Under the pieces are notes generated by a model that saw nothing but the letters and a program-made list of their open reading frames with translations, had not been told where the DNA came from and ran no database searches. From an uncultured Alistipes sp. (GTDB taxonomy: Bacteria > Bacteroidota > Bacteroidia > Bacteroidales > Rikenellaceae): a DNA stretch of 64,000 nt. Both the position numbers and the translations under genes were made by a program. Positions 17,010 through 26,295 of the stretch are shown here, one piece after another. Positions within the stretch are counted from its first letter, which is position 1. Each line of letters begins with the position of its first letter. The stretch spans positions 1-64,000 of the forward strand of contig CALUII010000003.1 of the NCBI GenBank assembly GCA_944320665.1, given 5' to 3'.

Positions 17010-17942
17010 TTGAGTTTCTCCGTCACCATACTCGGCTCGGCCTCGGCCAAACCCACGCCGTCGCGCCACCCGTCGTCGCAGATCGTCAACGTGCACGAAC
17101 AGTACTACCTGGTCGACGCCGGCGAAGGGGCCCAGCAGCAGATGGCCCGCTACGGGATCAATCCGCTGCGGTTGCGCGGGGTCTTCATCTCGCACCTGCA
17201 CGGCGACCATCTCTTCGGGCTCTTCCCGCTGATCTCGACCCTCGGACTCTACGGGCGCCGCACGCCGCTCGACATCTACGCCCCGGCCCCCTTCGGCGAG
17301 ATCCTGGAGTGCCACCTGCGCTACTTCGACCGCGACCTGCCCTACGAGGTACAATGGCACGAAACCAACACGACGCGCCATGCGCTGCTCTTCGAGAACC
17401 GCACCCTCGAGGTGTGGTCCATCCCGCTGCGCCACCGCGTGCCGTGTGCCGGCTTTCTCTTCCGCGAGAAGGAGCCGCCGCTCAACGTCGAGAAGTTCAA
17501 GATCGCCCGCTACGGATTGGGCATCGCACAAATCACCGCCGCCAAGCGCGGTGAGGACATCACGCTCGCCAGCGGCGAGACCGTGCCCAACGCCGAACTG
17601 ACCTACCGGCCCTATGCCGCACGGTCATACGCCTACCTATCCGACACGAACTATTCGGCCAAGGCGGCGCGACTGTGTGCCGGAGTCGACCTGATGTACC
17701 ACGAGGCGACCTACGCCGCCACCGAACGCAAGATCGCCCGCGAACGGGGCCACGCCACCTCGGAGGATGCCGCCCGGGCGGCCAGCGAGGCCGGAGCCCG
17801 CGGACTGATCATCGGCCACTTCTCGTCGCGCTACAAGGAGGAGTCGCAGCTGGTCGAGGAGGCCCGCCGCCTCTTCCCGCAGACGGAGGCCGCCACCGAA
17901 GGACGCACGTTCGAACTGCCCGAAAACCGCATCAAGAAGTGA
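17010..17942 (+). CDS. rnz: Ribonuclease Z
   Basis: Zinc-dependent endonuclease that trims the 3' end of tRNA precursors, a 310-residue member of the metallo-beta-lactamase fold. The HLHGDH motif (His 62, His 64, Asp 66, His 67) supplies the metal site. YLSDTNYSAKAARLCAGVDLMYHEATY and the HATSEDAARAASEAGARGLIIGHFSSRY region complete the family pattern. The start is a TTG at 17010, because no ATG or GTG gives the MSFSVTILGSASAKPTPSRH N-terminus of the family. Its stop overlaps the GTG start of the next gene by four bases. Confidence 0.93.
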   Translation: MSFSVTILGSASAKPTPSRHPSSQIVNVHEQYYLVDAGEGAQQQMARYGINPLRLRGVFISHLHGDHLFGLFPLISTLGLYGRRTPLDIYAPAPFGEILECHLRYFDRDLPYEVQWHETNTTRHALLFENRTLEVWSIPLRHRVPCAGFLFREKEPPLNVEKFKIARYGLGIAQITAAKRGEDITLASGETVPNAELTYRPYAARSYAYLSDTNYSAKAARLCAGVDLMYHEATYAATERKIARERGHATSEDAARAASEAGARGLIIGHFSSRYKEESQLVEEARRLFPQTEAATEGRTFELPENRIKK

Positions 17943-18691
17943 TTACGAAAGCCGAAATACAACTTGTCCGTTCACTGGCCGACAAACGCGGCCGCAACGA
18001 AACGGGCCTTTTTGTCGCCGAGGGGGCCAAACTCGTCGGCGAACTGCGCGACTCGCGGTGGCGCATCCACCGCCTCTATGCCCTCGAGGGACTCTTCACG
18101 GGGTCGGACGTAACGGTCGTCACCCCCAAGGAGATGGAGCGTCTCTCGCTGTTGACCACCCCATCGAATACATTGGCCCTGGTCGAGATTCCACGCCGCA
18201 CACTGCACCCCGCAGCACTTGCCGACCAGCTCGTACTGGCACTCGACGAGGTGCAGAATCCGGGCAACCTCGGCACGATCATCCGCCTGGCCGACTGGTT
18301 CGGCATCCACGAGATCGTCTGCTCCGAAGGGACGGCCGACTGCTTCAACCCCAAGGTGATACAGGCAACGATGGGAGCCATCCTGCGCGTTGCGGTACAC
18401 TACACGTCGCTGCCCCGCTTCCTGGAGGAGGCCCGGCAGCAGGGAATGCCCGTCTACGGCACCTTCCTCGAAGGCGAAAACATCTACCAGACGACGCTCT
18501 CGCCAAACGGCATCCTCGTCATGGGCAACGAGGGTCGCGGCATCACGCCGGCCTGCGCCGCACAGGTTTCACACAAGCTCTTCATTCCGCCCTACCCGGC
18601 CGACCGCCGCGGCTCGGAGTCGCTCAACGTGGCCATGGCTACGGGCATCGCCTGCGCCGAATTCCGCCGCCGCACCTCCGCCACGAAGTAA
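17939..18691 (+). CDS. TrmH/SpoU-family rRNA 2'-O-methyltransferase
   Basis: A SAM-dependent RNA methyltransferase of the SPOUT class, 250 residues from GTG 17939 (GTGA overlap with the rnz stop). The N-terminal part (KAEIQLVRSLADKRGRNETGLFVAEGAKLV) is the L30e-like substrate domain. The C-terminal part has the three SpoU motifs: DEVQNPGNLGTIIRLADWFG, GNEGRGI and SLNVAMATGI. The target ribose, in 23S rRNA or tRNA, cannot be told from sequence. The coupling to rnz suggests joint expression of two RNA-processing enzymes. A longer upstream reading frame exists in this frame but is antisense to nothing and lacks family similarity. Confidence 0.9.
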   Translation: MITKAEIQLVRSLADKRGRNETGLFVAEGAKLVGELRDSRWRIHRLYALEGLFTGSDVTVVTPKEMERLSLLTTPSNTLALVEIPRRTLHPAALADQLVLALDEVQNPGNLGTIIRLADWFGIHEIVCSEGTADCFNPKVIQATMGAILRVAVHYTSLPRFLEEARQQGMPVYGTFLEGENIYQTTLSPNGILVMGNEGRGITPACAAQVSHKLFIPPYPADRRGSESLNVAMATGIACAEFRRRTSATK

Positions 18692-18777
18692 CCCACCCCG
18701 CAACGACTCCCCGCCCGACTCGACTATCTGCGGACGATAAAATCACAAAAAACAGGGAGAAATCAGGAAAAATACCC

Positions 18778-18785
18778 TATATTTG
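18778..18785 (+). promoter_or_regulatory. -7 box of pdxA
   Basis: TATATTTG, a perfect TAnnTTTG match. No TTG is present about 20 bp upstream (that stretch is A-rich). The predicted start near 18792 gives a leader of about 97 nt. Confidence 0.55.
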
Positions 18786-18800
18786 TACATTAAAGCAGAC

Positions 18801-18863
18801 GTGCATTCGCCTCAGGCTCGGAGAGGTTGGATAGCTGCATGGGCCCTCCCCTCCGGAATGCAC
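18801..18863 (+). other. Predicted stem structure in the pdxA leader
   Basis: Outer stem gtgcattc (18801-18808) with gaatgcac (18856-18863) is perfect. Inside it, cggagagg (18819-18826) can pair with cccctccg (18848-18855) with one mismatch. It matches no riboswitch class I know, including none for PLP. Confidence 0.4.
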
Positions 18864-18888
18864 CCGCACAACACCGCATACAGACCTT

Positions 18889-19995
18889 ATGGCAGAACAA
18901 AAATACAAAATCGGTATCACCCAGGGCGACACGAACGGCATCGGCTGGGAGATCATCCTGAAACTCTTCGCCGACCCGCGCATGACGGAACTCTGCACCC
19001 CCGTGATCTACGGTTCGCCGGCAGCCGCAGCCTACTACCGCCAGACGATCGACGGCCTCGATAATCTACCCGCCTTCGTCGAGGTGGCTTCGGCCGACGA
19101 GGCCCGTCGCGGCAAGGTGTCGCTCGTGGCGGTAGGCCCCGCCGAATTGCCCATCGATCCGGGGCACCCGAGCCACGAAGCGGCTCATGCAGCCGTCGAG
19201 TCGTTGCGTGCGGCCGTCACGGACCTGCGCGAGCACCGCATCGACGCCCTCGTCACGGCCCCCTTCAACAAGGAGTCGATGCACGAGGACCACTTCCCCT
19301 ATACGGGCCACACGGAATTCCTGGCCGCCGAACTCGCGGGCGATCCCCTGATGATCATGTGCAGCGAGGTGCTGCGCGTGGGTCTGGTCACCATCCACGT
19401 GCCGGTATCGGAGATCAGCCACGACCTCTCGCAGGAGAAGATTCTCCATGCTCTGACCCTGCTGCGCGAATCGCTCATCCGCGACTTCGGCATCGTCGAG
19501 CCGCGTATTGCCGTGCTGGGACTCAACCCCCACGCCGGAGACGGAGGGCTGCTCGGATCGGAAGAGACGGAGATCATTCGTCCGGCCATTCAGGAGGCGG
19601 CCCGTCAGGGAATCCTGGCCTTCGGCCCCTTTGCAGCCGACGGACTCTTTGCAGGAGGCGGTTATGCGAAATACGACGCCATTCTCGCCATGTACCACGA
19701 CCAGGGACTTGCCCCGTTCAAGGCACTCTCGCCCGACGGCGTGAACTTCACGGCCGGCCTCTCCGCGATCCGCACCTCGCCCGACCACGGCACGGCCTAC
19801 GACATCGCGGGCCAGGGCAAAGCCGACCCGCAGTCGATGCGCCATGCCCTCTATACGGCTTTGGACATTGTATCGCATCGCCGCGCATGGAGCGAATGGA
19901 CACGCAACCCGCTGCAACGCGCCGAACGCGAAAAGGGGAACCGCGACGTCTCGGTACGCGACCTTCCCGATCCGGAGAAAGAGTCAGCCAACTGA
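18889..19995 (+). CDS. pdxA: 4-hydroxythreonine-4-phosphate dehydrogenase
   Basis: NAD-dependent enzyme of the DXP-dependent pyridoxal phosphate pathway. It makes the amino-ketone that PdxJ condenses with deoxyxylulose phosphate. The 368-residue protein has ITQGDTNGIGWEI, VTAPFNKESM, YTGHTEFLA, AMYHDQGLAPFK and TSPDHGTAYDIAG, which cover the metal-binding histidines and NAD site. It is slightly longer than the usual 330 residues because of a charged C-terminal tail after about residue 340. pdxJ lies elsewhere in this window (52932-53648). The gene appears monocistronic with an unusually long, structured leader. Confidence 0.95.
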   Translation: MAEQKYKIGITQGDTNGIGWEIILKLFADPRMTELCTPVIYGSPAAAAYYRQTIDGLDNLPAFVEVASADEARRGKVSLVAVGPAELPIDPGHPSHEAAHAAVESLRAAVTDLREHRIDALVTAPFNKESMHEDHFPYTGHTEFLAAELAGDPLMIMCSEVLRVGLVTIHVPVSEISHDLSQEKILHALTLLRESLIRDFGIVEPRIAVLGLNPHAGDGGLLGSEETEIIRPAIQEAARQGILAFGPFAADGLFAGGGYAKYDAILAMYHDQGLAPFKALSPDGVNFTAGLSAIRTSPDHGTAYDIAGQGKADPQSMRHALYTALDIVSHRRAWSEWTRNPLQRAEREKGNRDVSVRDLPDPEKESAN

Positions 19996-20027
19996 CCGGG
20001 ACACGACAGAGAAAAAGCAAGTAACGG

Positions 20028-20107
20028 GGAAGGGGGCTGACAAGCAGAGCCGGTGGAGCCGTTAAGCGGAACCGGCCGTTGCAACCGTACGGAAGCAAAC
20101 CCCTTCC
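20028..20107 (+). other. Nested hairpin region before the CPBP protease gene
   Basis: Outer arms ggaagggg (20028-20035) and ccccttcc (20100-20107) enclose a second stem gccggt (20049-20054)/accggc (20071-20076). It ends 15 bases before the ATG at 20123. No T-run follows. Confidence 0.35.
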
Positions 20108-20122
20108 AAGAAAAGAGACCCA

Positions 20123-21385
20123 ATGAACGACATGCTGCATACGTGGCAACGCTACTCCGAGGTACTGGCCGCCGCCCGACGGGCGAAGCGGAAACCTTCG
20201 GTGTGGGCGTCGTTGCTCATCGGGCTGGTGGCAGCGCCGGTCGTCGCCGCCATCTGCTTCCTGGTGCTCATGCCGTTCGCCTCGGCAGCCGACAACCCGG
20301 CAGTCAGTCTCTTTATCTTCCTGCCGATCGGCGCCGCCCTGATGGCTTACGTGCGGTGGGTCGAGGGGCGCTCGCTCGCCTCGATGGGTTTCACACGCCG
20401 AAACATTCTCCCGCGTTATGCCGCCGGCATGGGGCTGGGCGCAGGAATGATCTTCCTCATAGCCGCCCTCACGGGGCTGATGGGCGGGCTGCACTTCGAG
20501 GGATTTGCACAGGAGGTGCCATGGGGTCTGCTCGTCCTGTTCTTCGTGGGATTCCTCATTCAGGGCATGGGCGAAGAGGTGCTTTGCCGCGGATTCCTGA
20601 TGGTCTCGGCTGCCAACCGCGTCCCGCTGTGGGCTGCCGTAGCAATCAATACGATCTTCTTCGCGGCGCTGCACCTGTTCAACACGGGAATCTCGTGGCT
20701 GGCACTCCTCAACCTGCTGCTCTACGGACTTTTCGCCTCGCTTTTCTTCCTGCGCACGGATCAGATCTGGGGCATCGGCGCATTGCACGCGATGTGGAAC
20801 TTCGTCCAGGGCAACGTACTCGGCATCCCCGTGAGCGGACAAGTATCGTCCACCTCATTGGTCCACTGCACGCCGGCTCAGGAGAGCGCCGCACTCATCA
20901 ATGGCGGGGGCTTCGGTCTCGAAGGGGGCATTGCGGCGAGCATCGTGCTGCTGGGGGCCATTGCGCTGCTCTTCGTGCTCCCCTACAACCGCAACGGGCG
21001 CAAACCGGAACAGCCCATGGAGCACCTTCCGCATTGGAATCGGCCCGACCAAAGAACGGGTCTCATGCTGCTGGGTTGGGGCGTGATCGCCGTGTCGCTC
21101 ATCGGCATCGGATGCACACTCTACGACTCGATACAGGGTCTCGGTGACCGGGGTGCACGTTGGCTGTTGCTGCCTTTTGCGGCAGGATGTGCCGCCGGCG
21201 CCTGCCTGGTCCTCGGTATCGGTCCGGGAAAAACCGCCGGCCCCGACAAGACCCCGGCCCCAAAAGTATCCGAAATTCCCGAAAAGAAGAGAGAAGAGCA
21301 TCCGGCTGAAGACAAGATCCCGACTGCAACGCCTGCAGGCGGCGCAAGACCGGACGACACGACGCATACAACAACAAACAGATAA
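20123..21385 (+). CDS. CPBP-family intramembrane glutamic/metallo protease
   Basis: A 420-residue multi-pass membrane protein of the CPBP/Abi (CAAX prenyl endopeptidase-like) family. The catalytic EExxxR motif is GEEVLCRG (Glu 151, Glu 152, Arg 156), followed by HLFNTGISW (His about 183) and HAMWNF, which match the second and third family motifs. Around eight hydrophobic segments are visible. After about residue 375 the tail is charged and low-complexity ([22 protein letters not shown]), probably cytoplasmic. The substrate is unknown; relatives cleave small peptides or anti-sigma factors. No bacteriocin genes are nearby. It sits between pdxA and thrS on the same strand. Confidence 0.85.
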   Translation: MNDMLHTWQRYSEVLAAARRAKRKPSVWASLLIGLVAAPVVAAICFLVLMPFASAADNPAVSLFIFLPIGAALMAYVRWVEGRSLASMGFTRRNILPRYAAGMGLGAGMIFLIAALTGLMGGLHFEGFAQEVPWGLLVLFFVGFLIQGMGEEVLCRGFLMVSAANRVPLWAAVAINTIFFAALHLFNTGISWLALLNLLLYGLFASLFFLRTDQIWGIGALHAMWNFVQGNVLGIPVSGQVSSTSLVHCTPAQESAALINGGGFGLEGGIAASIVLLGAIALLFVLPYNRNGRKPEQPMEHLPHWNRPDQRTGLMLLGWGVIAVSLIGIGCTLYDSIQGLGDRGARWLLLPFAAGCAAGACLVLGIGPGKTAGPDKTPAPKVSEIPEKKREEHPAEDKIPTATPAGGARPDDTTHTTTNR

Positions 21386-21464
21386 TAAAACCGGAGTAAC
21401 GGTCCGTATTCCGTCTCGTAATTGTGGAAGCGGACACGACTCCCTCACAAAAAAAATTGTTCGA

Positions 21465-23417
21465 ATGATTAAAATCACTTTCCCCGATGGCACCGTCAAG
21501 GAGTTTGCCAAAGGGACCACGGCCTACCAGATCGCGGAGAGCATCAGCCCTCGTTTAGCTGCCGACTCTCTGGCCGCATCGGTAAACGGGACGACGGTCG
21601 ACATGATGCGTCCCATCGACGAAGACGCCAGCGTCAAGTTCTACAAGTGGGAGGACGACGAAGGCAAACACGCCTTCTGGCACACCTCCTCGCACCTGCT
21701 GGCCGAGGCACTCGAGGCGCTCTATCCGGGCATCAAGTTCGGCATCGGCCCCGCCATCGAAAACGGCTTCTACTACGACGTGGATTGCCCCGTACCCATC
21801 ACGGAGGGCGACCTTCCGAAGATCGAGCAGAAGATGCAGGAGCTCGCCCGCAACAAGGAGCAGCTCATCCGTCGCGAAGTGCCCAAGGCCGAGGCACTCA
21901 AAACCTTCACCGAGAAGGGCGACCAGTACAAGGTCGAACTGATCACGGCACTCGAGGACGGCACCATCTCGTTCTACACGAACGGCGCCTTCACCGACCT
22001 GTGCCGCGGCCCGCACATCCCCAACACGGGCTACATCAAGGCCATCAAGCTGACGTCGGTAGCCGGTGCCTACTGGCGCGGTGACGAGAAACGCCAGATG
22101 CTGACGCGTATCTACGGCATCTCGTTCCCCAAGAAGTCGATGCTCGACGAGTACCTCCAGATGATGGAGGAGGCCAAGAAGCGCGACCACCGCAAGCTGG
22201 GCAAGGAGCTCGAACTCTTCACCTTCTCGCAGCGCGTGGGTCCGGGACTTCCGCTGTGGCTCCCGAAAGGCGCCGCCCTGCGCGACCGGCTGGAACAGTT
22301 CCTGCGCAACGTGCAGAAGCAGTACGGCTACCAGCAGGTCATCACCCCGCACATCGGCAACAAGGAGCTCTACGTCACCTCGGGACACTACGCCAAGTAC
22401 GGCAAGGACTCCTTCCAGCCGATCCACACCCCGATCGAGGGCGAGGAGTACCTGCTCAAGCCGATGAACTGCCCGCACCACTGCGAGATCTACCGTTCGA
22501 AGCCCCGTTCATACAAGGAGCTGCCGGTCCGTCTGGCCGAGTTCGGAACGGTCTACCGCTACGAGCAGTCGGGCGAGCTCCACGGACTGACCCGAGTGCG
22601 CGGTTTCACGCAGGACGACGCCCACCTGTTCGTCCGCCCCGACCAGCTGCTCGAGGAGTTCGAGCGCGTGATCGACATCGTGCTCTATATCTTCCGCACG
22701 CTGAAGTTCGACAGCTATACGGCACAGATTTCGCTGCGTGACCCGAACAACCGCGAGAAGTACATCGGTTCGGACGAAAACTGGGAGAAGGCCGAGAACG
22801 CCATCATCCAGGCCGCCAAGGAGAAGGGGCTCAACACGGTGGTGGAGTACGGCGAAGCCGCATTCTACGGCCCGAAACTCGACTTCATGGTCAAGGATGC
22901 CATCGGCCGCAAGTGGCAGTTGGGTACCATTCAGGTGGACTACAACCTGCCGGAACGATTCGACCTCACCTACAAAGGGGCCGACGACAAGCTCCACCGC
23001 CCGATCATGATCCACCGCGCACCGTTCGGCTCGATGGAGCGTTTCGTGGCCGTGCTGCTCGAACACACCGGCGGCAAATTCCCGCTGTGGCTCTCGCCCG
23101 ACCAGGTGGTCGTGCTCCCGATCTCGGAGAAGTTCAACGACTACGCCGCCAAAGTGGCCGACTACCTCAACCACAATGATGTGCGCGCACAGGTCGACGA
23201 CCGCAACGAAAAGATCGGCCGCAAGATCCGCGACAACGAGCTCAAACGCATCCCCTATCTGCTGATCGTCGGCGAAAAGGAGGAGGCCGAGGGGCTGGTT
23301 TCGGTCCGCGCCCAGGGCGAAGGCGACAAGGGTCAGATGACACTCGAGGCCTTCCGCGACTTCATCACGGGACTCGTGCGTCAGGAGATCGAGGCCAACA
23401 AACTCGAAAAGCACTGA
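21465..23417 (+). CDS. thrS: Threonyl-tRNA synthetase
   Basis: Charges tRNA-Thr. The 650-residue protein has a TGS domain ([14 protein letters not shown], residues 1-62) and a SAD editing domain with [10 protein letters not shown]. The class II catalytic core contains [10 protein letters not shown] (zinc Cys/His) and [13 protein letters not shown]. It ends in an anticodon-binding domain ([16 protein letters not shown]). ATG 21465 is chosen because family members start at the TGS strand; the open frame extends upstream without similarity. infC follows 55 bases later, the classical thrS-infC order. Confidence 0.97.
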   Translation: MIKITFPDGTVKEFAKGTTAYQIAESISPRLAADSLAASVNGTTVDMMRPIDEDASVKFYKWEDDEGKHAFWHTSSHLLAEALEALYPGIKFGIGPAIENGFYYDVDCPVPITEGDLPKIEQKMQELARNKEQLIRREVPKAEALKTFTEKGDQYKVELITALEDGTISFYTNGAFTDLCRGPHIPNTGYIKAIKLTSVAGAYWRGDEKRQMLTRIYGISFPKKSMLDEYLQMMEEAKKRDHRKLGKELELFTFSQRVGPGLPLWLPKGAALRDRLEQFLRNVQKQYGYQQVITPHIGNKELYVTSGHYAKYGKDSFQPIHTPIEGEEYLLKPMNCPHHCEIYRSKPRSYKELPVRLAEFGTVYRYEQSGELHGLTRVRGFTQDDAHLFVRPDQLLEEFERVIDIVLYIFRTLKFDSYTAQISLRDPNNREKYIGSDENWEKAENAIIQAAKEKGLNTVVEYGEAAFYGPKLDFMVKDAIGRKWQLGTIQVDYNLPERFDLTYKGADDKLHRPIMIHRAPFGSMERFVAVLLEHTGGKFPLWLSPDQVVVLPISEKFNDYAAKVADYLNHNDVRAQVDDRNEKIGRKIRDNELKRIPYLLIVGEKEEAEGLVSVRAQGEGDKGQMTLEAFRDFITGLVRQEIEANKLEKH

Positions 23418-23472
23418 CCCGGCAAATGAAGCTACACAATATTATTATAAACTAACTTAAATCTTTACAGCT

Positions 23473-23475
23473 ATC
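23473..23475 (+). promoter_or_regulatory. infC: Non-canonical AUC start codon of infC
   Basis: The codon is ATC, aligned with the initiator Met of the family N-terminus. IF-3 discriminates against such codons, which gives negative feedback on its own translation (established for AUU in E. coli; inferred here). Another in-frame ATC lies at 23461. Confidence 0.7.
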
Positions 23476-24105
23476 GCAGCACCAAAACCGTTCCCGCCGA
23501 GGCCGTTCACCCCGGGGAATAACAACAGACCGAAACCGGCAGGGGCCGCACCCGGCCCGAACAATCGCTTCGGACGCCGCCCGCCCGAGAAGGAGAATCC
23601 GCATCGCATCAACAGCGAGATCACGGCACCCGAAGTGCGCGTGGTGGGTGAGAACATCGAAGAGCCGCGCGTGATGTCGACGCGGGAGGCACTGCGTCTG
23701 GCCGACGAGATGGAACTCGATCTGATCGAGATCTCGCCCAAGGCCGATCCTCCCGTCTGCCGCATTGCCGACTACCAGAAGTTCCTCTACCAACAGAAGA
23801 AGAAGGCCAAGGAGATGAAGGCCAACCAGACGAAGGTCGTTATCAAGGAGATCCGTTTCGGACCGCAGACCGACGACCACGACTACAACTTCAAGCTCAA
23901 GCACGCCGAGAACTTCCTCAAGGAGGGGGCCAAGGTGAAGGCCTATGTCTTCTTCCGCGGCCGCTCGATCGTCTTCAAGGAGCAGGGCGAAATTCTGCTG
24001 TTGCGCTTCGCTACCGACCTCGAAGAGGTAGCCAAGGTCGAGATGATGCCCAAGCTCGACGGCAAGAAGATGAACATGATCCTCGCACCGAAGGGCAAGA
24101 AATAG
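23473..24105 (+). CDS. infC: Translation initiation factor IF-3 (AUC start)
   Basis: Binds the 30S subunit and enforces correct start-codon choice. The frame holds a full IF-3 of 210 residues: a Pro-rich N-terminal extension ([15 protein letters not shown]), [43 protein letters not shown], the linker [19 protein letters not shown], and the C-terminal domain. No ATG, GTG or TTG precedes the conserved N-terminus. The frame is closed by TAA at 23458-23460, and the first usual start (GTG 23635) would delete 54 residues including the HRIN core. ATC at 23473 fits the family N-terminus (M-A-x-P-K-P-F). Non-canonical starts are the known basis of infC autoregulation. Confidence 0.9.
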   Translation: MAAPKPFPPRPFTPGNNNRPKPAGAAPGPNNRFGRRPPEKENPHRINSEITAPEVRVVGENIEEPRVMSTREALRLADEMELDLIEISPKADPPVCRIADYQKFLYQQKKKAKEMKANQTKVVIKEIRFGPQTDDHDYNFKLKHAENFLKEGAKVKAYVFFRGRSIVFKEQGEILLLRFATDLEEVAKVEMMPKLDGKKMNMILAPKGKK

Positions 24106-24135
24106 CCCCTTGCAGCGAGACTTAACGACAACCGG

Positions 24136-24204
24136 ACCATCCCCGCACGCAGCACGTCCCCCCGAACCGAGGGGCGAAGCGCGTGCAGGGACGGTTCTTT
24201 TTTT
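24136..24204 (+). terminator. Intrinsic terminator after thrS-infC
   Basis: A stem of about 15 bp (24136-24150 with 24181-24195, two imperfect pairs), a loop that can form its own small stem, and a tail ttcttttttt. It closes the transcript right after infC; rpmI and rplT do not follow. Confidence 0.85.
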
Positions 24205-24260
24205 GGAGCGCAGGCCCTAAAAATCGCCCCGTCGAGCCACCAAAACCGCGGCATTTTGTG

Positions 24261-24268
24261 TATTTTTG
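24261..24268 (+). promoter_or_regulatory. -7 box directly before the LuxE-like gene
   Basis: TATTTTTG ends six bases before the ATG at 24275. With the usual 6-7 base distance the transcript would begin at the ATG itself. No clear TTG is seen at -33. Confidence 0.5.
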
Positions 24269-24274
24269 CGTCAT

Positions 24275-25246
24275 ATGACCACCCCGAACGACATATTCCG
24301 TCTGACGGACCATGATCCGGCATTCGACTCGTTGGCCCTGGAGACCTTCCACCGCCAGGCTGAACAGTGCGCTCCCTATCGCGAGTACCTCGAACTGATC
24401 GCGTGTGATCCGCAACGCATCACCCACGTCGACGAAATCCCGTTCCTGCCCATCGGCGCCTTCAAGTGGCGCGACGTCTACTGCGGCACCATCCCACCCG
24501 AAGCGGTCTTCACCTCGAGCGCTACGACGGGCATGACTCCGTCACGCCACCCGATGCAGTCGCTCGCCCTCTATGAGAGGGCCTTCCGCACGGCCTTCCG
24601 CCTCTTCTACGGCGCCCCCCAGGAGCTGAGCCTCTATGCCCTGCTGCCCAACTACCTCGAACGCGAGGGTTCGTCTCTGGTCTACATGGCCGACCGGCTG
24701 ATTGCCGACTGCGGCTCGGGCGGATTCTACCTGCACGACTACGAACAACTGCTGCACGACCTCGAAGCCGACCCCAAGCCAACGAAAATCCTGCTGGGCG
24801 TAAGCTATGCCCTGTGGGATCTGGCCGAACAATATGCCCCGAAACTGCACCGCACGATCGTGATGGAGACCGGCGGCATGAAGGGCCGCCGCGAAGAGCT
24901 GCCCAAGGAGGAGTTCCACCGCCTGCTGTGCGACGCCTTCGGCGTGGAGACGATCCACTCCGAATACGGCATGGCCGAACTCACGTCGCAGGCCTACTCG
25001 ACGGGACACGGCATCTTCCGCACGCCCCCCTGGATGCGGGTGCAGGTGCGCGACGTGAACGACCCCTTCGACCTGCATCCGGCCGGCCGACGCGGCGGCA
25101 TCAACCTCATCGACCTGGCCAACCAATACTCGTGCGCCTTTCTGCAGACCGAGGATGTGGGACGCCTCTTCGACGACGGCTCGTTTGCCATCGAAGGACG
25201 CATCGACCACAGCGAGATCCGCGGCTGCAACCTGCTGGTACAATAA
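24275..25246 (+). CDS. LuxE-like acyl-protein synthetase / ANL-superfamily ligase
   Basis: A 323-residue protein of the LuxE (PF04443) branch of adenylating enzymes, which activate a carboxylic acid with ATP. FTSSATTGMTPSRH (about residues 79-92) matches the phosphate-binding motif of ANL ligases. HSEYGMAELTSQAY (about 229-242) corresponds to the YGxTE motif, and RTPPWMRVQVRDVNDP and EGRIDHSEIRG lie near the C-terminus. It is shorter than full ANL ligases, as LuxE proteins are. No luciferase or reductase genes are present. The next genes, 41 bases downstream, are a Stealth phosphotransferase and a glycosyltransferase, so the acyl group may be destined for a surface glycan. That role is inference. 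Confidence 0.78.
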   Translation: MTTPNDIFRLTDHDPAFDSLALETFHRQAEQCAPYREYLELIACDPQRITHVDEIPFLPIGAFKWRDVYCGTIPPEAVFTSSATTGMTPSRHPMQSLALYERAFRTAFRLFYGAPQELSLYALLPNYLEREGSSLVYMADRLIADCGSGGFYLHDYEQLLHDLEADPKPTKILLGVSYALWDLAEQYAPKLHRTIVMETGGMKGRREELPKEEFHRLLCDAFGVETIHSEYGMAELTSQAYSTGHGIFRTPPWMRVQVRDVNDPFDLHPAGRRGGINLIDLANQYSCAFLQTEDVGRLFDDGSFAIEGRIDHSEIRGCNLLVQ

Positions 25247-25287
25247 ACCGTCCACGTCGGCGGACAACAACCTAACGAGACTACGCC

Positions 25288-26295
25288 ATGAACAACGCAT
25301 CGCAACACATCGCACCGATTGACTTCGTGATTCCGTGGGTCGACGGCTCCGATCCCGAATGGCGCGCCGCCTTCACGGCTGCACGCCACGACGTCCATGA
25401 GGACAGCTCCGAAATTCGCTACCGCGACTGGCGCACGCTGCGCTATTGGTTCCGCAGCGTGGAACGTTTCGCCCCGTGGGTGCGCCGCATCCACTTCATC
25501 ACGTGGGGACATCTGCCAGCATGGCTCGACACGTCGCACCCGAAACTGCACATCGTCGACCACGCCGACTACATCCCGTCGGCCTACCTGCCGACCTTCA
25601 ACTCGAATACCATCGAGCTGAACATCGCCCGCATCGAGGGGCTGGCCGACCGCTTCGTGCTCTTCAACGACGACACGTTCCTCTGTCGTCCGCACACGCC
25701 CGAGGCCTTCTTCCGTCACGGACTGCCGTGCGACATGGCCCGTCTGAGCGTCGTACAGCCCTCGTCCGTGGGGCACATTGTCTACAACAACCTCGAACTG
25801 ATCAATGCCCAGCACCGCCAGCGCGACGTGCTGCGCCGCCACCCCTTCAAGTGGTTCGCACCGTGCTACGGTCTGAGCAACCTGTTGAAGAGCCTCACCC
25901 TCGCACCGTGGTCGTTCTTCCCCGGAATCTTCGACCCGCACATGCCACAACCCTTTCTGCGTCGCTCGTTCGAACGGGCCTGGCAACTTTGGGGACTGCA
26001 ACTCGATGCCACATGCCGCCATCCGTTCCGCGACCTCACCGACCTGTCGGAATGGCTAATCCGCTACGACACCTTGTGCCGCGGCGAGTTCACGCCCACA
26101 TCGCTCGGCGACTGCGGCCTGCTGACGCTCGGCGACGAAACGATTGACTCCATCTGCCACGATATCCGCACGCAGCGCTACCGCATGCTCTGCCTCAACG
26201 ACCACGAGTCGATCAGCGATTTCGAGACCATGAGCCGCCAATTGTGCCGGGCATTCGAGACGTTGCTGCCCGGAAAATCGAGCTTCGAGCTATGA
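25288..26295 (+). CDS. Stealth-family sugar-phosphate transferase
   Basis: A 335-residue member of the Stealth group, which transfers hexose-1-phosphate from a nucleotide sugar to a glycan acceptor. CR1 is IDFVIPWVDGSDPEW (residues 11-25). CR2 begins IRYRDWRTLRYWFRSVERF and continues through FNSNTIE (104-110) to FVLFNDDTF (123-131). CR3 is near FKWFAPCYGLSNLL and CR4 near PHMPQPFLRRSFERAW. All four blocks are visible, so the enzyme should be active. No transmembrane segments are present. Its stop overlaps the start of the glycosyltransferase (ATGA). Confidence 0.88.
   Translation: MNNASQHIAPIDFVIPWVDGSDPEWRAAFTAARHDVHEDSSEIRYRDWRTLRYWFRSVERFAPWVRRIHFITWGHLPAWLDTSHPKLHIVDHADYIPSAYLPTFNSNTIELNIARIEGLADRFVLFNDDTFLCRPHTPEAFFRHGLPCDMARLSVVQPSSVGHIVYNNLELINAQHRQRDVLRRHPFKWFAPCYGLSNLLKSLTLAPWSFFPGIFDPHMPQPFLRRSFERAWQLWGLQLDATCRHPFRDLTDLSEWLIRYDTLCRGEFTPTSLGDCGLLTLGDETIDSICHDIRTQRYRMLCLNDHESISDFETMSRQLCRAFETLLPGKSSFEL

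Noticed and set aside
23635..24105. infC starting at GTG 23635
   Set aside because: It would remove the HRINSEI core and the N-terminal extension, which are plainly encoded in frame upstream.
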